Counted from the stretch's first letter, positions 1 to 6,429 are shown. The stretch: DNA of 9,423 nucleotides from an uncultured Eubacteriales bacterium (GCA_900554725.1 USII01000029.1:1-9423), one strand, 5' to 3'. The notes: generated by a model not told the origin, from the letters alone. A program made the numbers and translations.

Positions 1-290
1 GGCTTGGACTGGGAAAAATACCTTCGTCCGGCTTCTGCGATGATGCCAAGCAGCACGGCGGAATTTTTGCCCATGCCCTCTACTTTCTGAATATCCAGCG
101 GGTTTGCCGAGAGAACGCCATAAAAAGAGCCAAAAGTATCGATGAGGCGGTGCGCGATGGCGTTGGTATTGATGCGCGGGAAGAAATAGTATAAGATGAG
201 CTCCAGCGCTTCGTGATCCTCCATATCCTCAAAGCCTGTCTTTAAAAATCTGTTTCGCATCCGTTCGCGATGTCCTTCGTGTAAACTCAT
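1..290 (-). CDS. radC: RadC-family protein (JAB/MPN domain), N-terminal part only
   Basis: The reading frame starts at the ATG at 290 on the minus strand and runs off the left edge, giving 96 complete codons. It begins MSLHEGHRERMRNRFLKTG and continues EDMEDHEALELILYY, then INTNAIAHRLI. This is the conserved N-terminal helical domain of RadC (UPF0758) proteins. Residues 70-78 (VEGMGKNSA) fit the helix-hairpin-helix that follows. The C-terminal metalloprotease-like MPN/JAMM domain, with its HxHxxGxxxPS motif, would lie outside the window. GGAG sits 6 bases before the ATG, which supports this start. A weak minus-strand -10 (TATATA at 311-316) would give a very short leader, but no good -35 is seen. 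RadC was named for DNA repair, but that role has been disputed and the true function is unsettled. The family call is firm; the function is not. Confidence 0.87.
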   Translation of the reverse strand, partial: MSLHEGHRERMRNRFLKTGFEDMEDHEALELILYYFFPRINTNAIAHRLIDTFGSFYGVLSANPLDIQKVEGMGKNSAVLLGIIAEAGRRYFSQSK

Positions 291-380
291 GTTTTTCTCC
301 AATCTATCTCTATATAAATAACAATTCGATAAAAATCGGAAAACTCCTATGTTCCAAAAGACGCTTTGCCGTGCTGAGAG

Positions 381-410
381 TTGACAACATAAACATCAAA
401 AGAATATACT
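381..410 (+). promoter_or_regulatory. Sigma-A promoter for the dipeptidase-alaS unit
   Basis: A perfect -35 box TTGACA (381-386) is followed after 18 bases by TATACT (405-410), which matches five of six -10 positions. Transcription would begin near 417, leaving a leader of about 54 bases before the dipeptidase ATG. The promoter lies in the 180-base gap between the divergent radC and dipeptidase genes. The rest of that gap is AT-rich with no further gene. Confidence 0.7.
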
Positions 411-470
411 AATTAGGATGTACTGTAGCGGCATTTTTGCCTGGCGGCAGGAAAATGGAGGGAAAGCAAA

Positions 471-1874
471 ATGGTACACTTCCCGGTAGAAAAAATAAAA
501 GGAGCGCTCGTTTCGGATTTGGGCGGGCTTATCGCCATAGAGAGCATAAAGGGCGGGGCAGAGCCCCAAAAGCCGTTTGGCCCCGGGCCGGAAGAGGCGC
601 TTCGATATATGCTGGAAAAGGCTGAGAAAATGGGCCTGGAGACAAAAAACATGCAGGGCTATCTTGGCTATGCCCAGGCTGGAGAAGGGGAGCAGATGCT
701 TGCCCTGCTCATGCACCTGGATGTTGTTCCGGCGGGGGATGGATGGTTGAGCGAGCCCTTTTCCCTTTGTATGAAGGGGGACAAGCTGTATGGCCGGGGC
801 ATTGCGGATGATAAGGGCCCGGCTATGGCGGCGCTGTATGCGTTAAAACTTGTGCTGGATGCAGGATATCGGCTGAATAAAAAAGTCCGCCTTTATTTTG
901 GGTGCGATGAGGAGAGCGGCTGGGAGGATATTGCCTATCTAAAGCAGCATGAAAAAGAGCCGGATATGGTCATTTCGCCGGATGGCGGATTTCCCATTGT
1001 CAATAGAGAAAAAGGGCTTTTGGAGCTAAGGCTTTCCCGGAGCGCGGGCATCGTGGGCCAGGGAGCGGTATATATCCGGAGCATCGATGCGGGAACGCGC
1101 CCAAATATTGTTCCCGATGTGGCAAGTTGTCGCTTGGGCGGGGCGCCGGTGCGGCTCATCGCCCAAATGGCAGAGGTATTTGCAGAGGGGATTCCGGCCA
1201 AAATAGAGGTTTTTGGGGAGGATGGCGATGTACTCGTTCGCTCATATGGGGTGGCAGCGCATGGCGCCCGGCCTCACCTTGGCGTAAACGCCCTCAGCTA
1301 TCTTGTGGCCTTTTTGAATGTGTTGCCGCTTTCAGAAGGAGCAGCGGAGGAATTTGTATATGCCCTGGCAAAGTACCTGGGAACGGAATATGACGGAGAG
1401 CGCCTTGGCCTTGCGGCTGAGGACGCGCTGACCGGCCCGCTGACGCTGAATCTGGGCATGCTGAAGTTTGATGGCAAGGAGATCTGGGCAACTCTCGACT
1501 GCCGCTATCCCATCTGCATGGAGGGGGGCGGAGTAGAGGAAAAACTGCGGGAGGCGTTTTCCAAAGAGGGGATGAAAGTTGAGCGGATACAGGCACAGCC
1601 ATCGCACTATGTCCCCGAGGAGAGCGCGCTGGTTTCCGCCCTGAAGGAAGTTTATGAGGATTGCACTGGCCAAAAGGCGCAGTGCATGAGCACTGCCGGG
1701 GCCACATATGCCCGGGCGTTTCGCGAATCGGTGGCCTTTGGGCCGCTTCCAGTGGGCAAAGAAAATGGCAAGCATGGGCCAAACGAGTTTTTGGAGATGA
1801 AGGAGCTTTTGGATCTCACCCAGATTCTCGCGAATGCGATTGTAAAATTGGCGGCAGAACCGCAGGATAGATAG
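471..1874 (+). CDS. pepV: PepV/Sapep-type M20 dinuclear zinc dipeptidase
   Basis: This 467-residue protein is a full-length M20 metallopeptidase of the PepV/Sapep group. Such enzymes are cytoplasmic and cleave dipeptides, including some with beta-Ala or D-residues at the N-terminus. The zinc ligands can be placed by motif: H82 in MHLDVVPAGDGW, D113 in GRGIADDKGP, E148 in CDEESGW, D171 in SPDGGFP and H435 in GKHGPNEF. E147 fits the catalytic base, and H264 in VAAHGARP the lid-domain histidine. The C-terminal STAGATYARAF segment (407-417) is also typical. There is no signal peptide. GGAGGG lies 8 bases before the ATG. It is the first gene of a probable two-gene unit with alaS. A start at 437 in another frame lacks family similarity. 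Exact substrate preference cannot be read from the sequence. Confidence 0.92.
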   Translation: MVHFPVEKIKGALVSDLGGLIAIESIKGGAEPQKPFGPGPEEALRYMLEKAEKMGLETKNMQGYLGYAQAGEGEQMLALLMHLDVVPAGDGWLSEPFSLCMKGDKLYGRGIADDKGPAMAALYALKLVLDAGYRLNKKVRLYFGCDEESGWEDIAYLKQHEKEPDMVISPDGGFPIVNREKGLLELRLSRSAGIVGQGAVYIRSIDAGTRPNIVPDVASCRLGGAPVRLIAQMAEVFAEGIPAKIEVFGEDGDVLVRSYGVAAHGARPHLGVNALSYLVAFLNVLPLSEGAAEEFVYALAKYLGTEYDGERLGLAAEDALTGPLTLNLGMLKFDGKEIWATLDCRYPICMEGGGVEEKLREAFSKEGMKVERIQAQPSHYVPEESALVSALKEVYEDCTGQKAQCMSTAGATYARAFRESVAFGPLPVGKENGKHGPNEFLEMKELLDLTQILANAIVKLAAEPQDR

Positions 1875-1878
1875 GAGA
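1873..1878 (+). promoter_or_regulatory. Ribosome binding site of alaS overlapping the dipeptidase stop
   Basis: AGGAGA begins within the last two bases of the dipeptidase TAG stop (1872-1874) and sits 8-9 bases before the GTG at 1887. It decides the GTG start of the synthetase and suggests that ribosomes finishing the dipeptidase reinitiate on alaS (translational coupling). The coupling is inferred. Confidence 0.75.
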
Positions 1879-1886
1879 AAAAAGAA

Positions 1887-3686
1887 GTGAAGCAACTTTC
1901 GAGCAATGAGCTGAGAAGCCTGTATCTGGAATTTTTTAAGAGCAAAGGGCATGCGGTGATTCCATCGGCATCGCTGATCCCGGAAAATGACCCGACAGTG
2001 CTGTTTACCACTGCGGGCATGCACCCGCTGGTGCCCTATCTGCTTGGGGAAAAACATCCTGCCGGAACGCGGCTGACGGATGTGCAAAAATGTGTGCGCA
2101 CAGGCGATATCGACGAAGTGGGCGATGCTTCCCACTGCACTTTCTTTGAGATGTTGGGCAATTGGTCGCTTGGGGATTATTTTAAAAAGGAGGCCATCGC
2201 CTGGAGCTATGAGTTTCTAACGGGAGAGCAATGGCTCGCAATTCCCAAAGAGAAGCTGTATTTTACCTGCTTTGCAGGGGATGAAAACGCGCCAAGGGAT
2301 GAAGAATCCTTCCGGTATTGGCGGGAACAGGGCGTTGAGGAGGACCACATCTTCTTCCTGCCAAAAGAGCACAACTGGTGGGGCCCGGCAGGCATCACCG
2401 GCCCTTGCGGTCCGGATACCGAGATGTTTATCGATACGGGCAAACCAGCCTGCGGGCCGGATTGCAGCCCCGCCTGCGGATGTGGCAAGTATCTTGAAAT
2501 CTGGAACGATGTCTTTATGCAGTATAATAAAAAGGAGGATGGCACTTTCGAGCCGCTTGCCCATAAGAATGTGGATACGGGCATGGGGCTGGATAGGACG
2601 ATCTGCATCCTGCAGGGGAAGGAATCCGTCTATGATACGGATGTTTTCAGCGGGATTCTGGCAGAAATTTCCGCGCTTTCCGGCAAGGAATATGGAAGCG
2701 ATCCGCAAACGACCAGGGCATTTCGCATTGTGGCCGATCATATCCGCTGCGCGACATTCATGCTGGGAGATGAAAAGGGCATCACCCCCTCCAATGTGGA
2801 TCAGGGTTATGTATTGCGCAGGCTGATTCGCCGGGCGATTCGTTTTGCTTCCAAGCTGGGCATCCAGGAAGGCAAGCTGTATGTGGTGGCGCAGAAGGTG
2901 ATCTCCCAGTATGGCAGCGTATACCCTGAACTCCTTGCAAATCAGGAGCGGATTTTATCCGAGCTGAGCCTGGAGGAAGAGCGCTTCCAAAAGACGATAA
3001 AGCAGGGCCTTAAGGAATTTGAAAAGCTGGTGACCTACCTAAAGGAGCCGGTGATTCCCGGCAAGAGCGCCTTCCGCCTGTATGATACATTCGGCTTCCC
3101 CATTGAATTTACCGAAGAGCTGGCGGCAGAGCGCGGCTTCCAGGTGGATAGGCAGGGGTATGAAGAGGCGTTTAAAAAACACCAGGAGCTCTCCCATGCC
3201 GGCGCAGAGCAGCGCTTCAAAGGCGGCCTGGCGGATACGGGTGAAAAGACGGCCCGCCTGCATACGGCGACGCATCTGCTGCTTGCAGGGCTCAAGAAAA
3301 TTCTGGATCCGGGCATTTACCAGCGCGGAAGCAATATTACAGCAGAGCGACTGCGCTTTGATTTCAACTTCCCGCGGCCGGTGACGAAGGAAGAACTGGC
3401 GAAGGTGGAGGAATTTGTAAACGAGGCAATCCGCCAGGATGTTCCGGTGGTATGCGAGGAAATGAGCATGCAGCAGGCCAAAGAGGAAGGCGCGACGGGC
3501 ATTTTCGAATCCAAGTATGGGGATGTTGTCAAGGTTTATACCATAGAGGGCTGGAGCAAGGAGATTTGCGGCGGCCCGCATGCAAGCCATACAGGAGAAC
3601 TGGGGCATTTCAAAATTAAAAAGGAGCAGAGCTCTTCGGCAGGTGTGCGCCGCATCAAGGCCGTGCTGGAAGGGCAAGAGGAATAA
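1887..3686 (+). CDS. alaS: Short alanyl-tRNA synthetase lacking beta-barrel and C-Ala domains
   Basis: This 599-residue protein attaches alanine to tRNA-Ala. The class II catalytic core spans about 1-240, with motif 2 at FFEMLGNWSLGDYF (86-99) and motif 3 at GMGLDR (232-237). The tRNA-binding helices follow. N303 (PSNVDQGYVLRRLIRR) and D400 (LYDTFGFP) match the residues known in E. coli to read the G3-U70 pair. The editing domain has H459/H463 (HTATH) and C561/H565 (CGGPH). It ends at GVRRIKAVLE, so the coiled linker and C-Ala (DHHA1) domain are absent. Only about 25 residues separate the tRNA-binding part from HTATH, so the usual beta-barrel (FYAESGGQ-type) is missing too. A four-cysteine insert lies at 189-199. 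Usual bacterial AlaRS is near 875 residues. Comparable short forms are, from memory, known in candidate-phyla bacteria and some Firmicutes. Whether a second, full-length AlaRS exists is unknown. The start is GTG. Confidence 0.9.
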   Translation: MKQLSSNELRSLYLEFFKSKGHAVIPSASLIPENDPTVLFTTAGMHPLVPYLLGEKHPAGTRLTDVQKCVRTGDIDEVGDASHCTFFEMLGNWSLGDYFKKEAIAWSYEFLTGEQWLAIPKEKLYFTCFAGDENAPRDEESFRYWREQGVEEDHIFFLPKEHNWWGPAGITGPCGPDTEMFIDTGKPACGPDCSPACGCGKYLEIWNDVFMQYNKKEDGTFEPLAHKNVDTGMGLDRTICILQGKESVYDTDVFSGILAEISALSGKEYGSDPQTTRAFRIVADHIRCATFMLGDEKGITPSNVDQGYVLRRLIRRAIRFASKLGIQEGKLYVVAQKVISQYGSVYPELLANQERILSELSLEEERFQKTIKQGLKEFEKLVTYLKEPVIPGKSAFRLYDTFGFPIEFTEELAAERGFQVDRQGYEEAFKKHQELSHAGAEQRFKGGLADTGEKTARLHTATHLLLAGLKKILDPGIYQRGSNITAERLRFDFNFPRPVTKEELAKVEEFVNEAIRQDVPVVCEEMSMQQAKEEGATGIFESKYGDVVKVYTIEGWSKEICGGPHASHTGELGHFKIKKEQSSSAGVRRIKAVLEGQEE

Positions 3687-3821
3687 AAAAATAGAGCGCT
3701 TTGCCCGGCTGGATGAGATAGCGGGGCGGGCGCTCTTGCGCGTTTTGCTGCAGCATTTTGGGGCGGCATGGTGGCCGGGGGAGAAGCGCCCGCTTTGGTG
3801 GGTGCGCACCCTCGGCCAATC
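3687..3821. other. Gene-free, hairpin-rich gap after alaS
   Basis: No gene is supported here. Several dyads are visible: a 7-bp stem 3693-3699/3730-3736 (AGAGCGC with GCGCTCT) holding further CCCG/CGGG pairing, a palindrome TGCTGCAGCA at 3746-3755, and a perfect 12-base palindrome GGGTGCGCACCC at 3800-3811. The first hairpin follows a run of A and is trailed by TTTT at 3743-3746, so it might be an auxiliary terminator for alaS. An open frame crosses the gap but resembles no family I know. Confidence 0.4.
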
Positions 3822-3847
3822 AAAAAGGGAGGAGGCCCTTCCTTTTT
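3822..3847. terminator. Two-way intrinsic terminator between alaS and the ABC exporter
   Basis: An 11-bp stem pairs 3822-3832 (AAAAAGGGAGG) with 3837-3847 (CCTTCCTTTTT) around the 4-base loop AGGC, with one G-U pair. Read rightward it ends in a T-rich run (TTTTTATTTTA), and read leftward it ends in CCCTTTTT. It can therefore stop transcripts from both convergent genes. It overlaps the stop codon of the exporter (3846-3848). Confidence 0.75.
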
Positions 3848-5600
3848 ATTTTACCCGCATGCTGAGAGAATAGAGTTCGTAATAGACGCCGCGCTTTTCC
3901 ATAAGCTGTTCGTGCGTTCCCTGTTCTGCAATGCCATCCTCTGTCAGCACGAGGATGAGGTCTGCCCCCTTTATGGTGGAGAGGCGGTGTGCAATGGTAA
4001 AGGTAGTCCGCCCCTGGGCCAAGGCCGCCAGGGATTGCTGCACGATATGCTCGCTCTCGTTATCCAGAGCGGAAGTTGCCTCATCCAAAATCAGGATGGG
4101 CGGGTTTTTCAGGAAAACCCGGGCGATGGAAATGCGCTGTTTCTGGCCGCCCGAAAGCTTGACGCCCCGTTCGCCCACATAAGTATCGTAACCCTCTTCC
4201 AGCTCCAGAATAAAGCTATGGGCGCCGGCCTGCTTGGCTGCACGGATAACATCCTCCTTCTTGGCACCTGGGCACCCATAGGCGATGTTTTCATAGACAG
4301 AACCGGAAAACAGGTAGACATCCTGCTGCACAATGCCGATATGATCGCGCAGGGAATGCAGCTGGATTTTCTGAATATCCACGCCGTCCAGAAGAATTTG
4401 TCCCTCCGAAAGATCGTAAAACCGGGGGATGAGGTGGCAGAATGTTGTCTTGCCGCTGCCCGATGGGCCCACCAGGGCGACATTCTGCCCTGCCCTGATG
4501 TGCAGGTTGATATCCTTTAAAACATAATCCTGATCCGGGGCATATCGGAAACTGGCATGGGAAAAGGTGATATCGCCCTTCACATGTGAAATGGGAAGCG
4601 CGCTTGGGTCGTCGTAGTTTTCCACGGGGACATCCATCACCTCAAAAAAGCGTTCGATACCCGTCAGTCCGCGCTGGAACTGCTCCATAAATTCGATAAT
4701 GCGGCGAATTGCCGCCAGCAGAACGCTCACATAAAGCAGATACGCGGTGAAATCTCCGGCGTTAATCCTGCCTTCCTTCATAAACAGGGCGCCGGATACT
4801 ACGACGGTGATATACATCAGGCCGTCGAAAAACCGGGAAGTGGCGGAAAAACCGCCCATGTAGAGATAGGATTTGCGCTTGACATCCAAAAACCGCCGGT
4901 TGCTCTTTTTGAATTTTTTGGATTCTACCTGCTCATTGCCAAAGCTCTTGACGGCGCGCACGCCAAGCAGGCTGTCTTCCACCTGCGCGTTGATCTCCCC
5001 AAGCTGATAGCGGGTTTGCTGGAAGGCGCGCTTCATTTTCAGGCGGAAGGAGAGCGTGCAAAACAGCATGATGGGCAGAATGGAAAAGACGATGAGCGTC
5101 ATGGGAAGGCTGGAATTTGCCAGGATGACAAAGGAAACGGCGATCTTTAAAAACGCCGAGACGAATTCCTCCGGGAAGTGGTGGGCAAATTCCGTGACAT
5201 CGTTTAAATCCGAGGTAATGCGGCTCATGAGCTGCCCGATTTTGGTGTTATCGTAATACGAATAGGAGAGAAGCTGCATATGGGCAAAAAGGTCTTTTCG
5301 CATATCCGCCTCTATTTTTGCTCCCATGATATGGCCAAAAGAGGCCTTGTAGAACTCGGCCAAAGCATCCAGCAGCCGCAGCCCCAGATAACACAGCCCG
5401 ATGGTAAAGATGAGAGAGATGGTGAGCGATGCAGGGTCGTCGCCCGTGATGGAGGAAGTCACATAGCGGGCGATGAGCGGCAGTACCAGCTCTGCAATGG
5501 CCGTAAAGACGCAGCAGAATAGATCCATAGCCAAAGTGCCTTTGTGGCGGCCATAGTAGGGCAGAAATCTTCGAATATAGCCTTTCTTCTTTTGTTTCAT
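3846..5600 (-). CDS. ABC exporter half-transporter, fused membrane and ATPase domains
   Basis: This 584-residue protein is a type IV (MsbA/LmrA/BmrA-like) exporter half that works as a dimer in the inner membrane. The membrane domain covers about residues 20-310, with hydrophobic stretches near 25-50, 62-82, 150-183 and 255-300. The nucleotide-binding domain follows in order: A-loop Y353 (FRYAPD), Walker A GPSGSGKT (378-385), Q-loop QQD (425-427), exporter X-loop GERG (476-479), signature LSGGQKQ (482-488), Walker B LILDE (503-507), D-loop SALD (510-513) and H-loop H538 (TIAHRLS). The ATPase site residues are all present. GAGGGG precedes the ATG closely. It stands alone on the minus strand, convergent with alaS and divergent from mscL. 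The substrate (drug, lipid or peptide) cannot be told, and no partner half-transporter is adjacent, so a homodimer is the simpler reading. Confidence 0.92.
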   Translation of the reverse strand: MKQKKKGYIRRFLPYYGRHKGTLAMDLFCCVFTAIAELVLPLIARYVTSSITGDDPASLTISLIFTIGLCYLGLRLLDALAEFYKASFGHIMGAKIEADMRKDLFAHMQLLSYSYYDNTKIGQLMSRITSDLNDVTEFAHHFPEEFVSAFLKIAVSFVILANSSLPMTLIVFSILPIMLFCTLSFRLKMKRAFQQTRYQLGEINAQVEDSLLGVRAVKSFGNEQVESKKFKKSNRRFLDVKRKSYLYMGGFSATSRFFDGLMYITVVVSGALFMKEGRINAGDFTAYLLYVSVLLAAIRRIIEFMEQFQRGLTGIERFFEVMDVPVENYDDPSALPISHVKGDITFSHASFRYAPDQDYVLKDINLHIRAGQNVALVGPSGSGKTTFCHLIPRFYDLSEGQILLDGVDIQKIQLHSLRDHIGIVQQDVYLFSGSVYENIAYGCPGAKKEDVIRAAKQAGAHSFILELEEGYDTYVGERGVKLSGGQKQRISIARVFLKNPPILILDEATSALDNESEHIVQQSLAALAQGRTTFTIAHRLSTIKGADLILVLTEDGIAEQGTHEQLMEKRGVYYELYSLSMRVK

Positions 5601-5619
5601 TTTCCCCTCTTTAATATTA

Positions 5620-5649
5620 TTGAATTTTACAGTGCATTTATATTATAAT
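5620..5649 (+). promoter_or_regulatory. Candidate promoter of mscL
   Basis: TTGAAT (5620-5625) is followed after 18 bases by a perfect TATAAT (5644-5649). The start would be near 5656, giving a leader of about 93 bases before the mscL ATG. The -10 is the other strand of the ATTATAAT palindrome that also holds the exporter -10, so the two promoters diverge from one opening site. Confidence 0.5.
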
Positions 5650-5670
5650 CAAAACAGCGGATTCTTTCCA
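5642..5670 (-). promoter_or_regulatory. Candidate promoter of the ABC exporter
   Basis: On the minus strand TGGAAA (5665-5670, four of six matches to TTGACA) is followed after 17 bases by a perfect TATAAT (5642-5647). The start would be near 5634, about 34 bases before the exporter ATG. The -10 overlaps a plus-strand -10 on the same bases. Confidence 0.6.
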
Positions 5671-5748
5671 GCTATTAGCGAGAATGCCGCAATTAATTTG
5701 CCCAAATGATGTCGAATTTTGCAGGAGTGAAGAAGAAAAAGGGGAATT

Positions 5749-6183
5749 ATGAAAAAACTGATAAGGGAATTTAAGGAATTTATCTCCCGCGGCAATGTGA
5801 TGGATATGGCAGTTGGTGTCATTATTGGCAGCGCGTTTACCGCAATTGTGAACTCTCTGGTGGGCGATGTGCTCACCCCTATTCTTGGGCTCATCACCGG
5901 CGGCATGGATTTTTCCGATCTGAAACTGGTGCTGGGCACAGGAGAAAACGCCGCCTCTCTCAATTATGGAGCGTTTCTTTCGGCGGTGATCAACTTTCTG
6001 CTCATCGCCCTTGTGATTTTCTCTATCACAAAAGTGATCAACACGCTGCAAAGAAAAAAGGCAGAGGAAGTGGAAGAAGCGCTCGAGGAGGCGCCTGCGC
6101 CCCGGCTTTGCCCATTCTGCAAGAGCGAAATTGCTCCGGATGCCACGCGCTGCCCATACTGCACTTCCCAGCTTGGCGATTGA
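5749..6183 (+). CDS. mscL: Large-conductance mechanosensitive channel MscL with zinc-ribbon-like tail
   Basis: MscL is a homopentameric inner-membrane pore that opens under membrane tension and releases solutes during hypo-osmotic shock. The 144-residue protein shows the N-terminal amphipathic helix (MKKLIREFKEFISRGNVMDM), the pore-lining first membrane helix (about 16-46, AVGVIIGSAFTAIVNSLVGD), a short periplasmic loop (about 47-73) and the second helix (about 75-97). A charged stretch (QRKKAEEVEEALEEA) and a tail with two CPxC motifs follow (C121, C124, C135, C138). The tail resembles a small zinc ribbon, also seen in some other Gram-positive MscL proteins. GGGG lies 4 bases before the ATG, which is tight but is the best site. 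The family call is secure. Zinc binding is inferred from cysteine spacing only. The TGA stop is embedded in the next promoter. Confidence 0.95.
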   Translation: MKKLIREFKEFISRGNVMDMAVGVIIGSAFTAIVNSLVGDVLTPILGLITGGMDFSDLKLVLGTGENAASLNYGAFLSAVINFLLIALVIFSITKVINTLQRKKAEEVEEALEEAPAPRLCPFCKSEIAPDATRCPYCTSQLGD

Positions 6184-6208
6184 CAGCTTTTTGATACGGG
6201 AATATAAT
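6180..6208 (+). promoter_or_regulatory. Perfect consensus sigma-A promoter of the ribU riboswitch transcript
   Basis: TTGACA (6180-6185) is followed after 17 bases by TATAAT (6203-6208), matching all twelve consensus positions with the ideal spacing. The start would be near 6215, about 12 bases before the FMN aptamer. The -35 box begins on the last base of the final mscL codon and contains its TGA stop (6181-6183). Confidence 0.88.
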
Positions 6209-6226
6209 AAATGTGATAAAAAAATA

Positions 6227-6338
6227 GGATCTTCAGGGCGGGGTGAAAGTCCCCACCGGCAGTAGAGCCTGCGAGCCCCAAAAGGGTTGATACGGTGTGA
6301 TTCCGTAGCCGACGGTATAGTCCGGATGGAAGAAGATA
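6227..6338 (+). promoter_or_regulatory. FMN riboswitch aptamer (RFN element)
   Basis: The strongly conserved RFN sequence is present in order: ATCTTCAGGGC, the hairpin GGGG-TGAAAGT-CCCC (6240-6254), ACCGGCAGTA, GCCTGCGAGCCCC, the ACGG/CCGT hairpin (6292-6306), and GCCGACGGTATAGTCCGGATGG with closing GAAGAT. The closing helix P1 pairs 6229-6234 with 6332-6337 perfectly. The element binds flavin mononucleotide and normally lowers expression of riboflavin synthesis or uptake genes when FMN is plentiful. It lies between a consensus promoter and ribU, the expected target. Confidence 0.97.
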
Positions 6339-6408
6339 TGTGAAAGAGCCCTGTTTTGGCGAGCCGTTTTGGCTTTCAAGGCAGGGCTCTTCATTTACCG
6401 CATATCTT
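6333..6408 (+). promoter_or_regulatory. Expression platform of the FMN riboswitch
   Basis: A 10-bp stem pairs 6344-6353 (AAGAGCCCTG) with 6382-6391 (CAGGGCTCTT). Around it, 6333-6340 (AAGATATG) can pair with 6401-6408 (CATATCTT). This outer helix uses bases 6333-6337 of aptamer helix P1, so P1 and the outer helix exclude each other. No clean U-run follows the inner stem (it reads TTCATTTACC), so a normal intrinsic terminator is doubtful. Control may be by a weak terminator or by translation. The direction of the switch is inferred from the family, not seen. Confidence 0.6.
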
Positions 6409-6429
6409 GTCTTGGAAAGGGAGAAACAA

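Noticed and set aside
1332..2135. A 267-codon open frame on the minus strand across the dipeptidase-alaS junction
   Set aside because: It lies opposite two strongly conserved genes, shows no family motif and is rich in Cys/His/Arg as expected of an antisense shadow.
471..3686. The dipeptidase-alaS pair as a new tRNA-dependent peptide or antibiotic system
   Set aside because: No peptide synthase, transporter or resistance gene belongs to the unit, and both proteins read as ordinary catabolic and translation enzymes.
3768..4520. A 250-codon plus-strand open frame across the alaS-exporter gap and into the exporter
   Set aside because: It is antisense to the ABC ATPase domain, whose motifs are intact, and crosses the terminator. 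No ribosome site or family similarity was seen.
6340..6429. A 30-residue N-terminal extension of RibU from a GTG at 6340
   Set aside because: It would translate the riboswitch expression platform. The ATG at 6430 has a well-placed AGGGAG and fits RibU length.
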